64,000 bases of DNA, from the NCBI GenBank assembly GCA_900467185.1, contig UBPA01000007.1, positions 335,646 to 399,645 of the forward strand, given 5' to 3'. Source of the stretch: Hyphomicrobiales bacterium. GTDB taxonomy: Bacteria > Pseudomonadota > Alphaproteobacteria > Rhizobiales > Rhizobiaceae. The translations under genes were made by a program, and so were the position numbers. The notes below the pieces were generated by a model. It had not been told where the DNA came from, searched no databases, and was given only the letters and a program-made list of their open reading frames with translations. Below are positions 22,029 to 31,911 of this stretch, piece after piece. Position 1 is the first letter of the stretch. Every line of letters starts with the position of its first letter.

Positions 22029-23213
22029 TCAACCCTGTTTCGGTTTATAAACCAGGCGAACCAGGGAAAGCACGATGTAGAGGCCGAAGAATCCGGCGAT
22101 CGACCACGCGAACCCGTCATTGCCGAACACATCCATGGAGGCGCCGATGACCTGCGGCCCGGCCACGGTGCCCAGCGCGTAGCAGAACACGAAGGCGGCA
22201 TTGGCGGCGGCGAGCTCCGGCCCGTGGAGCCGCGAGCCGAGATGGCTGAGCCCGATCGTATAGAGCCCGGAGATGATGCCGCCCCAGAGCAGCAGGATCA
22301 CCGCCAGCGCATACCAGTTGGTCGACAGGACGGGCAGGCAGAGCGCGCCGGCAAAGCCGATCACGGTCAGCGCCACGAGCAGCTTGCGACGGTCCTTCAT
22401 GCGATCGGACAGAAGGCCGAGCGGTATCTGGAAGATGAGGTTTCCTACACCCATGATGGTCAGAAGCAGCGCTGCCTGCGATTCGGAGAAACCGACGCGG
22501 GTGCCGTAGACCGGAAAGAGCGAGAGGCCGCCATATTCCACAGCGCCGAAGACGAAGACGGCGGCTGTCGCCATCGGCACCATGTAGACATACCGCAGGA
22601 AGTGCATTTCCGGCATCTCGTCGATGTCAGGGCTTTCCTTGCGGGCGATGATGATCGGGATCGCACCCAGGAGGATGATGCCGGCGCCCACCGCGAACGG
22701 CAGGATGCCCTCGCTGCCGAGCAGGGAGAAGAGCAGGGGGCCGGCGGCGAACCCGAGCGACAGGACGGTGCCGTAAATGCCGAACACGAGCCCACGACGA
22801 TGCGAGGGCGCCGTGGCGTTGATCCAGAACTCGGAGAGAACGAAGAGAATGGTGATGCCGCTCTGGAAGACGATTCGCAGCGGGAACCACAGCCAGAAAT
22901 TTTCGACGAAATAGAAGCCGAGCGCGGGCGCGGCCGCCAGCACCACGGCGGCCACCATGACCTGCGCCACGCCGAACCGGTGGGCGAGCCGCGTTGTGAA
23001 GGAGGCGGCGACCATGGAGGCAAGGCCCGCCACGGTGGAGTTGAGGCCGATCAGCGTCGAGGAGACGCCGCGTCGTTCCATGATGAAGCTGAGCAGAGGC
23101 ACGCCGAGGCCGATGGCGATGCCGACCGTGGTGACGGCAGCAAGGGCCGCGATCAGCGACAGCCAATGGATATCCTCAACCGGCCGAGACGAGCCAGGGG
23201 TCGTCTGAGACAT
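22029..23213 (-). CDS. Major facilitator superfamily transporter
   Basis: This is a 394-residue polytopic inner-membrane protein with about 12 predicted helices. Its loop between helices 2 and 3 resembles the MFS motif region, and the central loop contains [13 protein letters not shown], the second-half copy of the signature. The sequence around it looks like the YfcA/TtgW-independent sugar-or-drug exporter type, but the substrate cannot be inferred. It starts 9 bp after the NUDIX gene and ends 88 bp before rpmG, at the end of the topA-rnr operon. Confidence 0.85.
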   Translation of the reverse strand: MSQTTPGSSRPVEDIHWLSLIAALAAVTTVGIAIGLGVPLLSFIMERRGVSSTLIGLNSTVAGLASMVAASFTTRLAHRFGVAQVMVAAVVLAAAPALGFYFVENFWLWFPLRIVFQSGITILFVLSEFWINATAPSHRRGLVFGIYGTVLSLGFAAGPLLFSLLGSEGILPFAVGAGIILLGAIPIIIARKESPDIDEMPEMHFLRYVYMVPMATAAVFVFGAVEYGGLSLFPVYGTRVGFSESQAALLLTIMGVGNLIFQIPLGLLSDRMKDRRKLLVALTVIGFAGALCLPVLSTNWYALAVILLLWGGIISGLYTIGLSHLGSRLHGPELAAANAAFVFCYALGTVAGPQVIGASMDVFGNDGFAWSIAGFFGLYIVLSLVRLVYKPKQG

Positions 23214-23222
23214 TCGGTGTCC

Positions 23223-23927
23223 TCACAGAAGATCGCGGATGGGTCGTCCATTCCGGACGTGGAAAAACGGCACGGTGCCGTCAAAGCCGAGCAGAGGGTC
23301 GGCGTCAAGCCTCGTGTGCAAGGCTTTGAGAATGCGCGCGGTGATATCGGGGATGGAAACCTCCGAAGGGTCGCCGACGGGAACCCAGCGCAGATCCTCG
23401 AGCTCCCGGCTGTCCTGCAGTCCGCCGAGGTCGAGATCGACTTCGTCGGTAAAGAGCGCGAAGAAATGGGTGTCGAATCGCCGTACGTGGCCGGGCGGTG
23501 TCAGTGCGCGGGCGACGTAACGCAGGCATGCGAGGTCGGGGCGGAAGGGGAGTTGGCCGGAACAGGACGGCCCCACCACGAGGCTCGTCTCCTCATGCAG
23601 CTCCCGCATGGCGGCCAGCGCGAGCGCACGCACGGCCGAAACGGACAGGCGCCCCCGATAGATGCCGACCAGCCGGTCGATCAGCGGCGCGGGCAGGTCG
23701 CTCGCAAAGGCAATCCTGTGATCGCCCGGATCCCGTCGCCCGCCGGGGAAGACGTGCACATCGGGCATGAAGGCGTGTTTCTTGCTGCGCCGGCCGACGA
23801 GCACGCGCGTCCCGCCATCGCGCCGGTCGAGAAGGAGGATGGAGGCCGCAAGCCGCGGGCGCAGCGCCTTTGCCGGTGCGGGCACCGCCTCGGATGTGCC
23901 GCCGGTCGCGGCATCATCGCTGCGCAT
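23223..23927 (-). CDS. NUDIX hydrolase (NUDT19-like)
   Basis: This 234-residue protein probably hydrolyses a nucleoside-diphosphate-linked substrate. It has the strand-glycine segment VHVFPGGRRDPGD near residues 53-65. After an insertion comes the Nudix helix AAMRELHEETSLVVG (about 106-120) with the REXXEE metal ligands. The long gap between the two halves is typical of the coenzyme-A-type NUDT7/19 group. It overlaps the DUF983 gene in a TGATG junction, so it is translationally coupled. Confidence 0.85.
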   Translation of the reverse strand: MRSDDAATGGTSEAVPAPAKALRPRLAASILLLDRRDGGTRVLVGRRSKKHAFMPDVHVFPGGRRDPGDHRIAFASDLPAPLIDRLVGIYRGRLSVSAVRALALAAMRELHEETSLVVGPSCSGQLPFRPDLACLRYVARALTPPGHVRRFDTHFFALFTDEVDLDLGGLQDSRELEDLRWVPVGDPSEVSIPDITARILKALHTRLDADPLLGFDGTVPFFHVRNGRPIRDLL

Positions 23928-24406
23928 CAGCTGAGGCCCTGCGGCGGCAAGTCGTCTTCAGGCCGATCCTCGTGCCCGCCGAAGCCATGCATCCGCAACG
24001 CCCATTGCAGCCCGACGACGCCGCCCTTGACCGGCTGCATGAGGGCGATGGAGCCGGCGATCGTGATCGGCACCCAGATGGCAAGATGCTGCCAGTTCGA
24101 CAGCGTCACCAGCATTTCCGTCATCATGAAGCCTCCGAGCACCAGGTGACCGACGATCGTGACGACGATATACGGCGGAAAGTCGTCGGCGCGATGATGA
24201 TGAAGCGCTTCTCCACAGACGGAGCAGGTGTCGTTGACCTTGAGGAACCGGCCGAACATGCGCCCCTGGCCGCAGTTGGGGCAGCGGTTGAGAAGCCCGC
24301 GTCGGATCGAGCGCCCGACCGGGCGTTCGCTGATCGAAGAATCGCCGAGATGCAGTGTCGCTGCTCCGGGCCCGATGTCGCTGTCTCTCATGTCACCGTC
24401 CGCCAT
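23927..24406 (-). CDS. DUF983 family membrane protein
   Basis: This 159-residue protein has two CxxC pairs (Cys42/Cys45 in CPNCG and Cys61/Cys64 in CSVCG) that probably form a small zinc ribbon, then two membrane helices (about 78-102 and 108-128). The family is of unknown function and widespread in alphaproteobacteria, often next to rnr. It begins 5 bp after the rnr stop and is coupled to the NUDIX gene. Confidence 0.85.
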   Translation of the reverse strand: MADGDMRDSDIGPGAATLHLGDSSISERPVGRSIRRGLLNRCPNCGQGRMFGRFLKVNDTCSVCGEALHHHRADDFPPYIVVTIVGHLVLGGFMMTEMLVTLSNWQHLAIWVPITIAGSIALMQPVKGGVVGLQWALRMHGFGGHEDRPEDDLPPQGLS

Positions 24407-24411
24407 CCGGG

Positions 24412-26784
24412 TCAGCGCCGGCCGCGCGGCGGGCGGGTGCCGGGCGCCTTGCGCGCGCCGGCCTTGTCGCGGCGTCCTGCCTTGTGGAAGGACCGCGTCG
24501 CCGTCGCCATCTTACGCCCCTCGTCCAGCATCTCGAAGCGCAGGGCGCCGGCCAGCGGCACGGCATCGACCAGCTTCACCCGCACCTCGTCGCCGAGACG
24601 GTAGCCGAGACCGGTCTTGTCGCCGACCAGCGCCATATGCGCCTCGTCGAAGATGAAATAGTCCCGCCCGAGCGTCGAGATCGGCACGAACCCGTCGGCG
24701 CCATACTGCGGCAGGGAGATGAACAGGCCCGACTTGGTGACGCCGGACACGCGGCCGTCGAACTCCTCGTTGACGCGGCCGCTCAGGTGATGGGCGATCA
24801 GCCGGTCGATCGTGTCGCGCTCCGCCGCCATCGCACGCCGCTCGAATGTCGAGATCTCCGCGGCGATGTCTTCCAGCGCGCCTTCCTCGGCGGGCGTGAT
24901 GGCGCCTTCGCCGAGCCCCAGCGATCCGACCAGCGCCCGGTGCACGATCAAGTCGGCATAGCGCCGGATGGGCGAGGTGAAGTGGGCGTATTTCATCAGG
25001 TTCAGGCCGAAATGGCCGATATTCTCGGGGCTGTAGACCGCCTGGCTCTGCGAGCGCAGCACCATCTGGTTGACGATGGTTTCGTAGGGCTGCTCTTCGG
25101 CTTTCGCGAGGATGCCGTTGAAGTGGTTGGCGCGCATGTTGCCACCTTTGACCAGCGTCAGGTCGAGCGTCGCCAGAAACTCGCGCAGCGTCTCCTGCTT
25201 GGCGAGCGAGGGCGCATCGTGGACGCGGTAGACGAGCGGCTGACGCTTGATCTCCAGCGTTTCGGCAGCCGCCACATTTGCCTGGATCATCATCTCCTCG
25301 ATCAGCTTGTGCGCATCGAGCCGGTCCGGCACGAAGACGCGATCAACCGTGCCGTCCGGCTTCAGGAGGATCTTGCGCTCGGGCATGTTGAGTTCGAGCG
25401 GCTGGCGCCGGTTCCGCCCGATCGTGAGGATACGATAGGCGTCCCAGAGCGGCTTGAGGATGGGCTCCAGCAGCGGGCCGGTCTGGTCGTCCGGCGCGCC
25501 GTCGATCGCGGCCTGGGCCTGGTTGTAGGAGAGCTTGGCGGCACTCTTCATCATGATGCGATGGAAGGTATGCCCGATCTTTCGGCCTTCGCGGGTGAAG
25601 CGCATGCGCACCGCCAGCGCCGGCCGGTCCACCGCTTCCTTGAGGGAGCACAGCTCGTTGGAAATGCGCTCGGGCAGCATGGGCACGACCCGGTCCGGGA
25701 AGTAGACCGAGTTGCCGCGCTTCAGCGCCTCGTTGTCGAGTGCGGATTTCGGGCGAACGTACCAGGAGACGTCAGCAATCGCGACGGTGACGATCACGCC
25801 GCCCTCGTTCTCCGGCGATGTGTCGGGTTCCGCATGCACCGCGTCGTCATGGTCCTTGGCGTCCGCGGGGTCGATGGTGATCAGCGGCAGGGACCGCCAG
25901 TCCTCCCGATGCGACATGGTCGCGGGGCCGGCAGCGTCGGCTTCGCGGATGACGCTGTCGGGGAAGATATAGGGAATGCCATGCGCGTGGATGGCGATCA
26001 TCGAGATCGCCTTTTCCGAAGAGACCGAACCGATGATCGACTTCACTTCGGCCTTGGCCAGTCCGAACCGGCCGGAGCGGACGATCTCGACCTCGACCAG
26101 ATCCCCGTCCTTCGCCTCGCCGACGCCGCTCGCCTCGACGTCCATCTCCTCGCCGCGCTTGTCGATCGGCATGATGCGGCCGGTGCCGGCCGGCATTTCG
26201 CGGAAGACGCCGAGCGCTGCATTGGCGCTGCGGCGGCGGTCGAGCACCTTGACGATGCGAGCCGTGTAGGCCGGGCCCGTCGGCTCCTTGGAGGGGAAGA
26301 TCTTGGCGAGAACCCGGTCGCCGATGCCGCCGACGGGCATCTTGCCCTTGGCTTTGGCAACGCTCGACTGGCGGATGAGGACGGCGGGTGCGACGCCGGC
26401 ATCGTCGGGCCACTCGGCCGGACGGGCGACGAGTTCGCCGTCCTTGTCGCGCGTGGTGATGTCGAGAACGGTCACCGGGGGCAGGGCGCCCGGCCGGACG
26501 AGGGACTTGCGCTTCTTCTCCACGAGGCCGTCGTCCTCGAGATCCCGCAGAGCCGCCTTCAGCTCGATGCGCGCTTCACCCTTGAGGCCGAACGCCCGAG
26601 AAATCTCGCGCTTGGAGGCCTTGTCGGGGTTCTCCGCGATGAAGCGCATGAGCACGTCGCGCGGTGGTACGGCGCCGTGGATGATGGGTGCATCATCGGC
26701 CGGCGGCAGCACCGTGCCCGCACGGGCCAGCCGGACCGAGGGCTTTACGGTCCGTCTCATGCCGATGCGGGGCGATTTGCTCAC
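24412..26784 (-). CDS. rnr: Ribonuclease R
   Basis: This processive 3'-to-5' exoribonuclease degrades structured RNA. The 790-residue protein has an N-terminal helix-turn-helix-like segment, cold-shock/OB regions and the RNB catalytic domain. The metal-binding aspartates lie around 300-315 (ITIDPADAKDHDDAVH). The RNB core continues through HFTSPIRRYADLIVHRAL, then an S1 domain near 690-760 and a basic tail rich in Arg and Lys. It lies 3 bp downstream of topA. The topA-rnr-DUF983-NUDIX order suggests one operon. Confidence 0.97.
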   Translation of the reverse strand: MSKSPRIGMRRTVKPSVRLARAGTVLPPADDAPIIHGAVPPRDVLMRFIAENPDKASKREISRAFGLKGEARIELKAALRDLEDDGLVEKKRKSLVRPGALPPVTVLDITTRDKDGELVARPAEWPDDAGVAPAVLIRQSSVAKAKGKMPVGGIGDRVLAKIFPSKEPTGPAYTARIVKVLDRRRSANAALGVFREMPAGTGRIMPIDKRGEEMDVEASGVGEAKDGDLVEVEIVRSGRFGLAKAEVKSIIGSVSSEKAISMIAIHAHGIPYIFPDSVIREADAAGPATMSHREDWRSLPLITIDPADAKDHDDAVHAEPDTSPENEGGVIVTVAIADVSWYVRPKSALDNEALKRGNSVYFPDRVVPMLPERISNELCSLKEAVDRPALAVRMRFTREGRKIGHTFHRIMMKSAAKLSYNQAQAAIDGAPDDQTGPLLEPILKPLWDAYRILTIGRNRRQPLELNMPERKILLKPDGTVDRVFVPDRLDAHKLIEEMMIQANVAAAETLEIKRQPLVYRVHDAPSLAKQETLREFLATLDLTLVKGGNMRANHFNGILAKAEEQPYETIVNQMVLRSQSQAVYSPENIGHFGLNLMKYAHFTSPIRRYADLIVHRALVGSLGLGEGAITPAEEGALEDIAAEISTFERRAMAAERDTIDRLIAHHLSGRVNEEFDGRVSGVTKSGLFISLPQYGADGFVPISTLGRDYFIFDEAHMALVGDKTGLGYRLGDEVRVKLVDAVPLAGALRFEMLDEGRKMATATRSFHKAGRRDKAGARKAPGTRPPRGRR

Positions 26785-26787
26785 GGT

Positions 26788-29499
26788 CTATCCCTTCTGT
26801 GCCTTGGCGGCCGCCGCGGTCTTGGGTTTTGCGGCAGCCTTCGTCTTTGTCGTCGTCTTCGTCGCAGGCTTGGCCTTTGCGGCGGCGCGCGGCTTGGCGG
26901 CCTTTTCATCGCCGTCCGCTGCCGCCTTGGCCTTGGCAGGCTTTGCAGCCTTCGCCTTGACCGCCTTCGCCTTCACGGGTTTCGCCTTGCCGGCCCGTTC
27001 GGCCAGCAGCGGCAATGCCTCTTCAAGCGTCACCGATGTCGGATCCTTGCCCTTAGGCAGCGTCGCGTTCACCTTGCCCCAGTTGACATAGGGTCCGTAA
27101 CGCCCGTCGCGAACGGTAATCGCACCGCCATCGGGATGTTCCCCGAGGTCCTTCAGCGCGGCTACGGCCGCGCCGCGCCCGGCCGGGCCCTTGGACGCCT
27201 TGTCCGCCAGCACCGAAACGGCGCGGTTGAGGCCGATCGAGAACACGTCCTCGATGGTCTCGACATTCGCATATTTCCCGTCATGCAGGATGAACGGCCC
27301 GTAGCGGCCGAGGCCGGACGAGATCATCTTGCCGGATTCCGGATGCTGGCCGATATCGCGCGGAAGCGACAGGAGCGCCAGCGCCTTCTCATGGTCGATG
27401 CTCGCCGGCGTCCAGCCCTTGGGCAGGCTGGAGCGCTTGGCCTCCTTGCCTTCGCCGCGCTGGACATACGGGCCGAAACGGCCGTTGCGCAGGGTGATCT
27501 CCTCGTCCGTATGCGGGTCCTTGCCCATCGCCTGCGGCTCGTTCGACGCCTGCGCTTCCGCATCGCCGTCCGAGGACAGCTGGCGGGTGAAATTGCAGTC
27601 GGGATAGTTCGAGCAGCCGACGAACGCGCCGTATTTGCCGAGCTTCAGCGACAGCTTGCCGGTGCCGCAGACCTGACAGATCCGCGGATCGCTGCCATCC
27701 TCGCGCTTGGGGAAGACGAGCGGTGCGAGCTCCTCGTTCAGCGCATCAAGGACATTGGTGACCCGCAGTTCCTTGGTATCTTCGATCTGCGCGAAGAAAT
27801 CCTTCCAGAAGTCGCGAAGCACGTCCTTCCAGTTGAGTTCGCCGGCCGAGATCCGGTCGAGCTTCTCTTCGAGCGAGGCCGTGAAGTCGTATTCGACATA
27901 GCGATGGAAGAAACTCTCGAGGAACGCCGTCACGAGGCGTCCCTTGGCTTCCGGGATCAGCTTGCGCTTGTCGATGACGACATATTCGCGGTCGCGCAGG
28001 GTGGCGAGCGTCGAGGCGTAGGTCGAGGGACGGCCGATGCCGAGCTCTTCCATGCGCTTGATCAGGCTCGCTTCCGAATAGCGCGGCGGCGGCTCGGTGA
28101 AATGCTGGCTCGCATTGATCTTCTGCTTGGCGACGCTCTCGCGCGCCTTGATCTCCGGCAGGCGGCCTTCATCCTCGCCGTCGTCGCTCTGCTCGCCGTC
28201 TTCCTTCTGGTCCGTATAGGCGGCGATGAAGCCGTCGAAGCGGATGACGGAGCCCACGGCCCGCAGGCCGGCCTTGCGGTCGCCGTTCTCGGCCAGAATC
28301 TCGACGGTCGTCCGTTCGATCTCGGCCGAGGCCATCTGGCTGGCGATGCCGCGCTTCCAGATCAGGTCGTAGAGGCGCAGCTGGTCGGCATCGAGGAAGC
28401 GGCGCAGCTGGTCCGGCGTGCGGGTGAAGTCCGTCGGGCGGATCGCCTCGTGGGCTTCCTGCGCGTTCTTGGCCTTGGTCGAATAGAGCCGGGCTTTCTC
28501 CGGCACGTAGCGCGCGCCGAACTGGTCGCCGATGGCGCTGCGGGCGGCGTCGATCGCTTCCGAGGCCATCTGCACGCCGTCGGTACGCATATAGGTGATG
28601 AGACCGACCGTCTCGCCGCCGAGGTCGAGACCTTCGTAGAGACGCTGGGCGACCTGCATGGTGCGCGAGGCCGAGAAGCCGAGCTTGGAGGATGCCGCCT
28701 GCTGCAGCGTCGATGTGGTGAAGGGCGGCGAGGGGTTGCGCTTGACCGGCTTCGCCTCGACGGTATCCACGACATAGGACGCGCCTTCGAGCAGCGCCTT
28801 CAGATCGTTTGCCTGCTCCCCATTGCCGACCGAGCGCGCCTGCAGGCGCTTTCCGTCGGCGGCCACCAGGCGGGCTTCGAAGTCGTCGCCGCGCGGCGTT
28901 TTCAGGATGGCGGAGAGGTTCCAGTATTCTTCGGAGACGAACCGCTCGATCTCCGACTCACGGTCGCAGACGAGGCGCAGCGCGACGGACTGCACGCGGC
29001 CGGCCGACCGGGCGCCGGGCAGCTTGCGCCACAGCACCGGCGACAGGTTGAAGCCGACGAGATAGTCCAGCGCGCGGCGTGCCAGATAGGCGTCCACCAG
29101 CGGCACGTCGATATCGCGCGGATTGGCCATCGCATCGAGCACGGCCTTCTTTGTGATGGCGTTGAAGACGACGCGGCTCACCGGCTTGTCGCCGATCAGC
29201 TTCTTTTTGCGCAGGAGATCGAGCACATGCCAGGAGATCGCTTCACCTTCGCGATCCGGGTCGGTCGCGAGAATGAGGCCGTCGGCGTTCTTCAGCGCCG
29301 CGCCGATATCGTTCATCCGCTTGGCGGACGCGCTGTCCACCTCCCACAGCATGGCGAAGTCTTCGTCGGGCTTGACCGAGCCGTCTTTGGCCGGAAGGTC
29401 GCGAACGTGACCGAACGAGGCCAGGACCGTGTAGCCGGGGCCGAGATACTTGTTGATGGTCTTTGCTTTGGCCGGCGATTCAACGACGACGACATTCAT
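26788..29499 (-). CDS. topA: DNA topoisomerase I
   Basis: This type IA topoisomerase relaxes negative supercoils. The N-terminal TOPRIM domain carries VVESPAKAKTINKYLG and the DPDREGEA motif. Catalytic Tyr303 is in GLITYMRTDG. One C4 zinc module (CQVCG...GCSNYPDC) is followed by several Toprim_Crpt repeats of the GKYGPY type. A final stretch of about 75 residues, nearly all Lys, Ala, Pro and Thr, resembles a histone-like tail and should bind DNA nonspecifically. I use the ATG at 29499 (903 residues). Upstream ATG (29505) and TTG (29517) are in frame, and no ribosome binding site decides. Confidence 0.95.
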   Translation of the reverse strand: MNVVVVESPAKAKTINKYLGPGYTVLASFGHVRDLPAKDGSVKPDEDFAMLWEVDSASAKRMNDIGAALKNADGLILATDPDREGEAISWHVLDLLRKKKLIGDKPVSRVVFNAITKKAVLDAMANPRDIDVPLVDAYLARRALDYLVGFNLSPVLWRKLPGARSAGRVQSVALRLVCDRESEIERFVSEEYWNLSAILKTPRGDDFEARLVAADGKRLQARSVGNGEQANDLKALLEGASYVVDTVEAKPVKRNPSPPFTTSTLQQAASSKLGFSASRTMQVAQRLYEGLDLGGETVGLITYMRTDGVQMASEAIDAARSAIGDQFGARYVPEKARLYSTKAKNAQEAHEAIRPTDFTRTPDQLRRFLDADQLRLYDLIWKRGIASQMASAEIERTTVEILAENGDRKAGLRAVGSVIRFDGFIAAYTDQKEDGEQSDDGEDEGRLPEIKARESVAKQKINASQHFTEPPPRYSEASLIKRMEELGIGRPSTYASTLATLRDREYVVIDKRKLIPEAKGRLVTAFLESFFHRYVEYDFTASLEEKLDRISAGELNWKDVLRDFWKDFFAQIEDTKELRVTNVLDALNEELAPLVFPKREDGSDPRICQVCGTGKLSLKLGKYGAFVGCSNYPDCNFTRQLSSDGDAEAQASNEPQAMGKDPHTDEEITLRNGRFGPYVQRGEGKEAKRSSLPKGWTPASIDHEKALALLSLPRDIGQHPESGKMISSGLGRYGPFILHDGKYANVETIEDVFSIGLNRAVSVLADKASKGPAGRGAAVAALKDLGEHPDGGAITVRDGRYGPYVNWGKVNATLPKGKDPTSVTLEEALPLLAERAGKAKPVKAKAVKAKAAKPAKAKAAADGDEKAAKPRAAAKAKPATKTTTKTKAAAKPKTAAAAKAQKG

Positions 29500-29517
29500 G
29501 GTCATAGGATTCAGCAA

Positions 29518-29908
29518 CCATAGAGAGGGGTGACGGACTTCCCTCAGCCGTCACGCCGGGAACTTTTGAAGCCCCGACATGGAGGGGGATTTCGTCGCGG
29601 TCAAGTGGCGACCATGAAATTAGCCAGTTTGCATGAAGGATCGACAAGCCCGCAACCTCTTCATTTACAGGCCTTTGATGCTCCTTCGACCAAGCATCGT
29701 ACCCGACGGCCCGTCGGCCCGGAATACAACGCGCCACAACTTTGAGGGGATAATGTTATGATTGCAATTAGGAATATTTGCGTTATCGTCTGCCGGAGAA
29801 GAGAGAGTGCACCGAGGGACAGGCGGTGGTGATAGCCTCACAGGTTGTCGCCGCGTGTGCTGTCGGCTGCCCGCTCGGGATAAAGGCAAAGCCCAACAGG
29901 ACGTTTTC
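29518..29908. other. Divergent intergenic region between topA and a small hypothetical gene
   Basis: The 391 bp separate divergent genes and must hold both promoters. A 15-bp perfect palindrome with one central base (29703-29717, halves CCGACGG and CCGTCGG) could be an operator. A 24-codon frame at 29758-29832, with GAGGGG ahead of its ATG, is possible but unsupported. No terminator is visible. Confidence 0.4.
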
Positions 29909-30166
29909 ATGGTGCCCGTATATAATGACGCTTCTGTTCCCGCGACGCCTGACGACGAGAGCTTTGCCTATATTCGTCAGATGCTCGGTGAGCTGCGCGG
30001 CGTCGCCGACGAAAAGGGCGCGGACATGCTCTGCTACCTCCTGGAGATGGCCTATGTCGAGGCGGGCGACCTGATGTCCGGCCGCCGCGCCCTGTCACCC
30101 AAGGGGCTCAAGAGAAACGAGGCCGCCGGGGTGGCGGTGAAGCCGGCCGGCAAGATCAAGCTCTAG
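29909..30166 (+). CDS. Conserved hypothetical protein, 85 residues
   Basis: The acidic N-terminal half is helical ([42 protein letters not shown]) and the tail is basic (KIKL end). It looks like a small soluble rhizobial protein of unknown function. I start it at the ATG at 29909 (MVPVYNDA), after ACAGGACG, rather than at 29762, since the upstream 49 residues read like non-coding DNA. Its last 72 bp overlap the 3' end of dprA on the other strand. Confidence 0.65.
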   Translation: MVPVYNDASVPATPDDESFAYIRQMLGELRGVADEKGADMLCYLLEMAYVEAGDLMSGRRALSPKGLKRNEAAGVAVKPAGKIKL

Positions 30167-31267
30167 CAGCACCAGATAGACCGCCGAGGCGGGACATCCC
30201 GTATGGCGGATGATGTCGTCGGTCTCGACCGGTGTCGGGCCCAGCGCATCGATGATCGCGTCGCGCTCCCGGTCGCCTGGAAGCTCCGCTACCGGCCGGC
30301 GCGCCATGCCGATGTCCATCTCGCTCTCCGTCTCGCGCGCGAGCGGCTGGTCGAAGAGGTCGATGCGGCTGACCGGTGCCAGTGCTTCGAGAATGTCGCG
30401 CGCTTCCGTCGTCACCACGGCGCCGTCCTTGAGCAGACCATTGGTGCCGTGGCACCGCGGGTCGAGCGGCGAACCCGGCACGGCAAAGACCAGACGTCCG
30501 AAATCGGCGGCGTAACGCGCCGTGATCAGCGATCCGGAGCGGCTTGCGGCCTCCACGACGGCAAGCCCGAGCGCCACGCCGGCAATCAGCCGGTTGCGGC
30601 GCGGGAAGTCGCGCGCCCGGGGCTCCCATCCGAAGGGCATCTCGGAGATGGCAAGGCCTTGTCCCTCCGTGATCTCGTCGAGGAGCGGCACGTTCTCGGG
30701 CGGGTAGGGCTTGTCGATGCCGCCGGCGAGCACCGCGATCGTGCCGGTGTCGAGGCTCGCGCGATGGGCCGCGGTGTCGATGCCGCGGGCAAGACCGGAG
30801 ATGATCGTATAACCGGACCTCCCGACGTCGCGGGCGATCATGGCGGCGAACTTGGCGCCGCTGATGGAGGCGTTGCGGGCGCCGACGATGCCGAGCGCCG
30901 GCGCGGTGCCGGTGGATGCGTGGCCCTTGACGGCCAGAAGCGGCGGCGCGCCATCGATCTGGCGAAGCGCTGCCGGATAGTCCGGTTCGCCAATACCGAC
31001 GAATCGCGCGCCGCAGCGGGCGGCGATCGCCAGTTCGCGCTCGGCTTCCGCGACCGTGGCGATGCGGATCGCGCGCGTGGAGCCTCCACGGCGGGATAGT
31101 TCCGGGAGCATCTCCAAGGCCGTCTCGGCCGATCCGACATGATTGATAAGGTCACGGAAGGTGACGGGGCCGACATTGTCGGAGCGGATGAGGCGCAGCC
31201 AGGCGATTCTTTGACGATCCGTCAGCGCGATGCCCTTACCACCCGGCCCCTTCGCGCTGTCGCTCAT
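30095..31267 (-). CDS. dprA: DNA-processing protein DprA
   Basis: DprA binds incoming single-stranded DNA and loads RecA during natural transformation. Its role in rhizobia is unproven. The 390-residue protein has an N-terminal helix-hairpin-helix-like segment and the Rossmann-type DprA core (about 80-290). Signature pieces are [36 protein letters not shown] and [12 protein letters not shown]-terminal winged-helix domain follows (about 330-390). It starts 6 bp after the plsY stop. The 3' end overlaps the convergent hypothetical gene. Confidence 0.95.
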   Translation of the reverse strand: MSDSAKGPGGKGIALTDRQRIAWLRLIRSDNVGPVTFRDLINHVGSAETALEMLPELSRRGGSTRAIRIATVAEAERELAIAARCGARFVGIGEPDYPAALRQIDGAPPLLAVKGHASTGTAPALGIVGARNASISGAKFAAMIARDVGRSGYTIISGLARGIDTAAHRASLDTGTIAVLAGGIDKPYPPENVPLLDEITEGQGLAISEMPFGWEPRARDFPRRNRLIAGVALGLAVVEAASRSGSLITARYAADFGRLVFAVPGSPLDPRCHGTNGLLKDGAVVTTEARDILEALAPVSRIDLFDQPLARETESEMDIGMARRPVAELPGDRERDAIIDALGPTPVETDDIIRHTGCPASAVYLVLLELDLAGRLHRHPGGLVSLEPLG

Positions 31268-31273
31268 CGACGC

Positions 31274-31888
31274 TTATCCTTTCTGGCCGATCCGGCTTTC
31301 CGTTCCTGCGATCAGGCGCGCGATATTGGCGCGGTGCTTGATCCAGGTGATGACGCTCAGGACCACGAACAGAACACCGATGCGACCATAACCCGCAAAC
31401 AGCAGCACGACCGGCACCACGATGGTGGCGACGAGCGCCGACAGCGAGGAATAGCGCGTGACCTTGGCGACGATCAGCCAGCAGGCGGCAAAGACCAGAA
31501 CCACGAGAGGCGCAAGCCCGAGCAGCACGCCGATATAGGTCGCGATTCCCTTGCCGCCCTTGAAGCCGAGCCAGACCGGAAAGAGATGCCCGAGAAAGGC
31601 GCCGAACCCGGCGGCGATACCGGCCTCCGGGCCGAGGACGTGATAACCGACGGCGGCGGCCAGCGTGCCCTTCAGCGCGTCCAGCAGCAGCGTCGCTGCC
31701 GCGAGCTTCTTGTTGCCGGTGCGCAGCACGTTGGTGGCGCCGATATTGCCGGAGCCGATCTTGCGCACATCGCCAAGCCCGGCCGCCCGCGTCAGAATCA
31801 GGCCGAACGGGATCGAGCCGAGCAGATAGCCGAAAAGAAGGAAGCCGAGCGTCGGCAGAGCCGGCAGCGGCCAGATGAACACGTCCAT
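31274..31888 (-). CDS. plsY: Glycerol-3-phosphate acyltransferase PlsY
   Basis: This inner-membrane enzyme acylates glycerol-3-phosphate from acyl-phosphate, the first step of phospholipid synthesis. The 204-residue polytopic protein carries the three family motifs: [19 protein letters not shown] and [11 protein letters not shown]. It lies 23 bp after pyrC and directly upstream of dprA in the same orientation. Confidence 0.96.
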   Translation of the reverse strand: MDVFIWPLPALPTLGFLLFGYLLGSIPFGLILTRAAGLGDVRKIGSGNIGATNVLRTGNKKLAAATLLLDALKGTLAAAVGYHVLGPEAGIAAGFGAFLGHLFPVWLGFKGGKGIATYIGVLLGLAPLVVLVFAACWLIVAKVTRYSSLSALVATIVVPVVLLFAGYGRIGVLFVVLSVITWIKHRANIARLIAGTESRIGQKG

Positions 31889-31911
31889 GAATGCCCCCTC
31901 GCGTCAGCCTC

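Noticed and set aside
24355..29523. A 1722-codon open frame on the + strand opposite rnr and topA
   Set aside because: Its translation is Arg/Gly/His/Asp-rich low complexity with no domain, as expected for the antisense strand of very GC-rich coding DNA. The minus-strand genes are certain.
29758..29832. 24-codon frame with GAGGGG before its ATG, upstream of the 85-residue gene
   Set aside because: The product is Arg-rich with two Cys and no family pattern, and nothing downstream suggests an attenuator. It is too weak to call.
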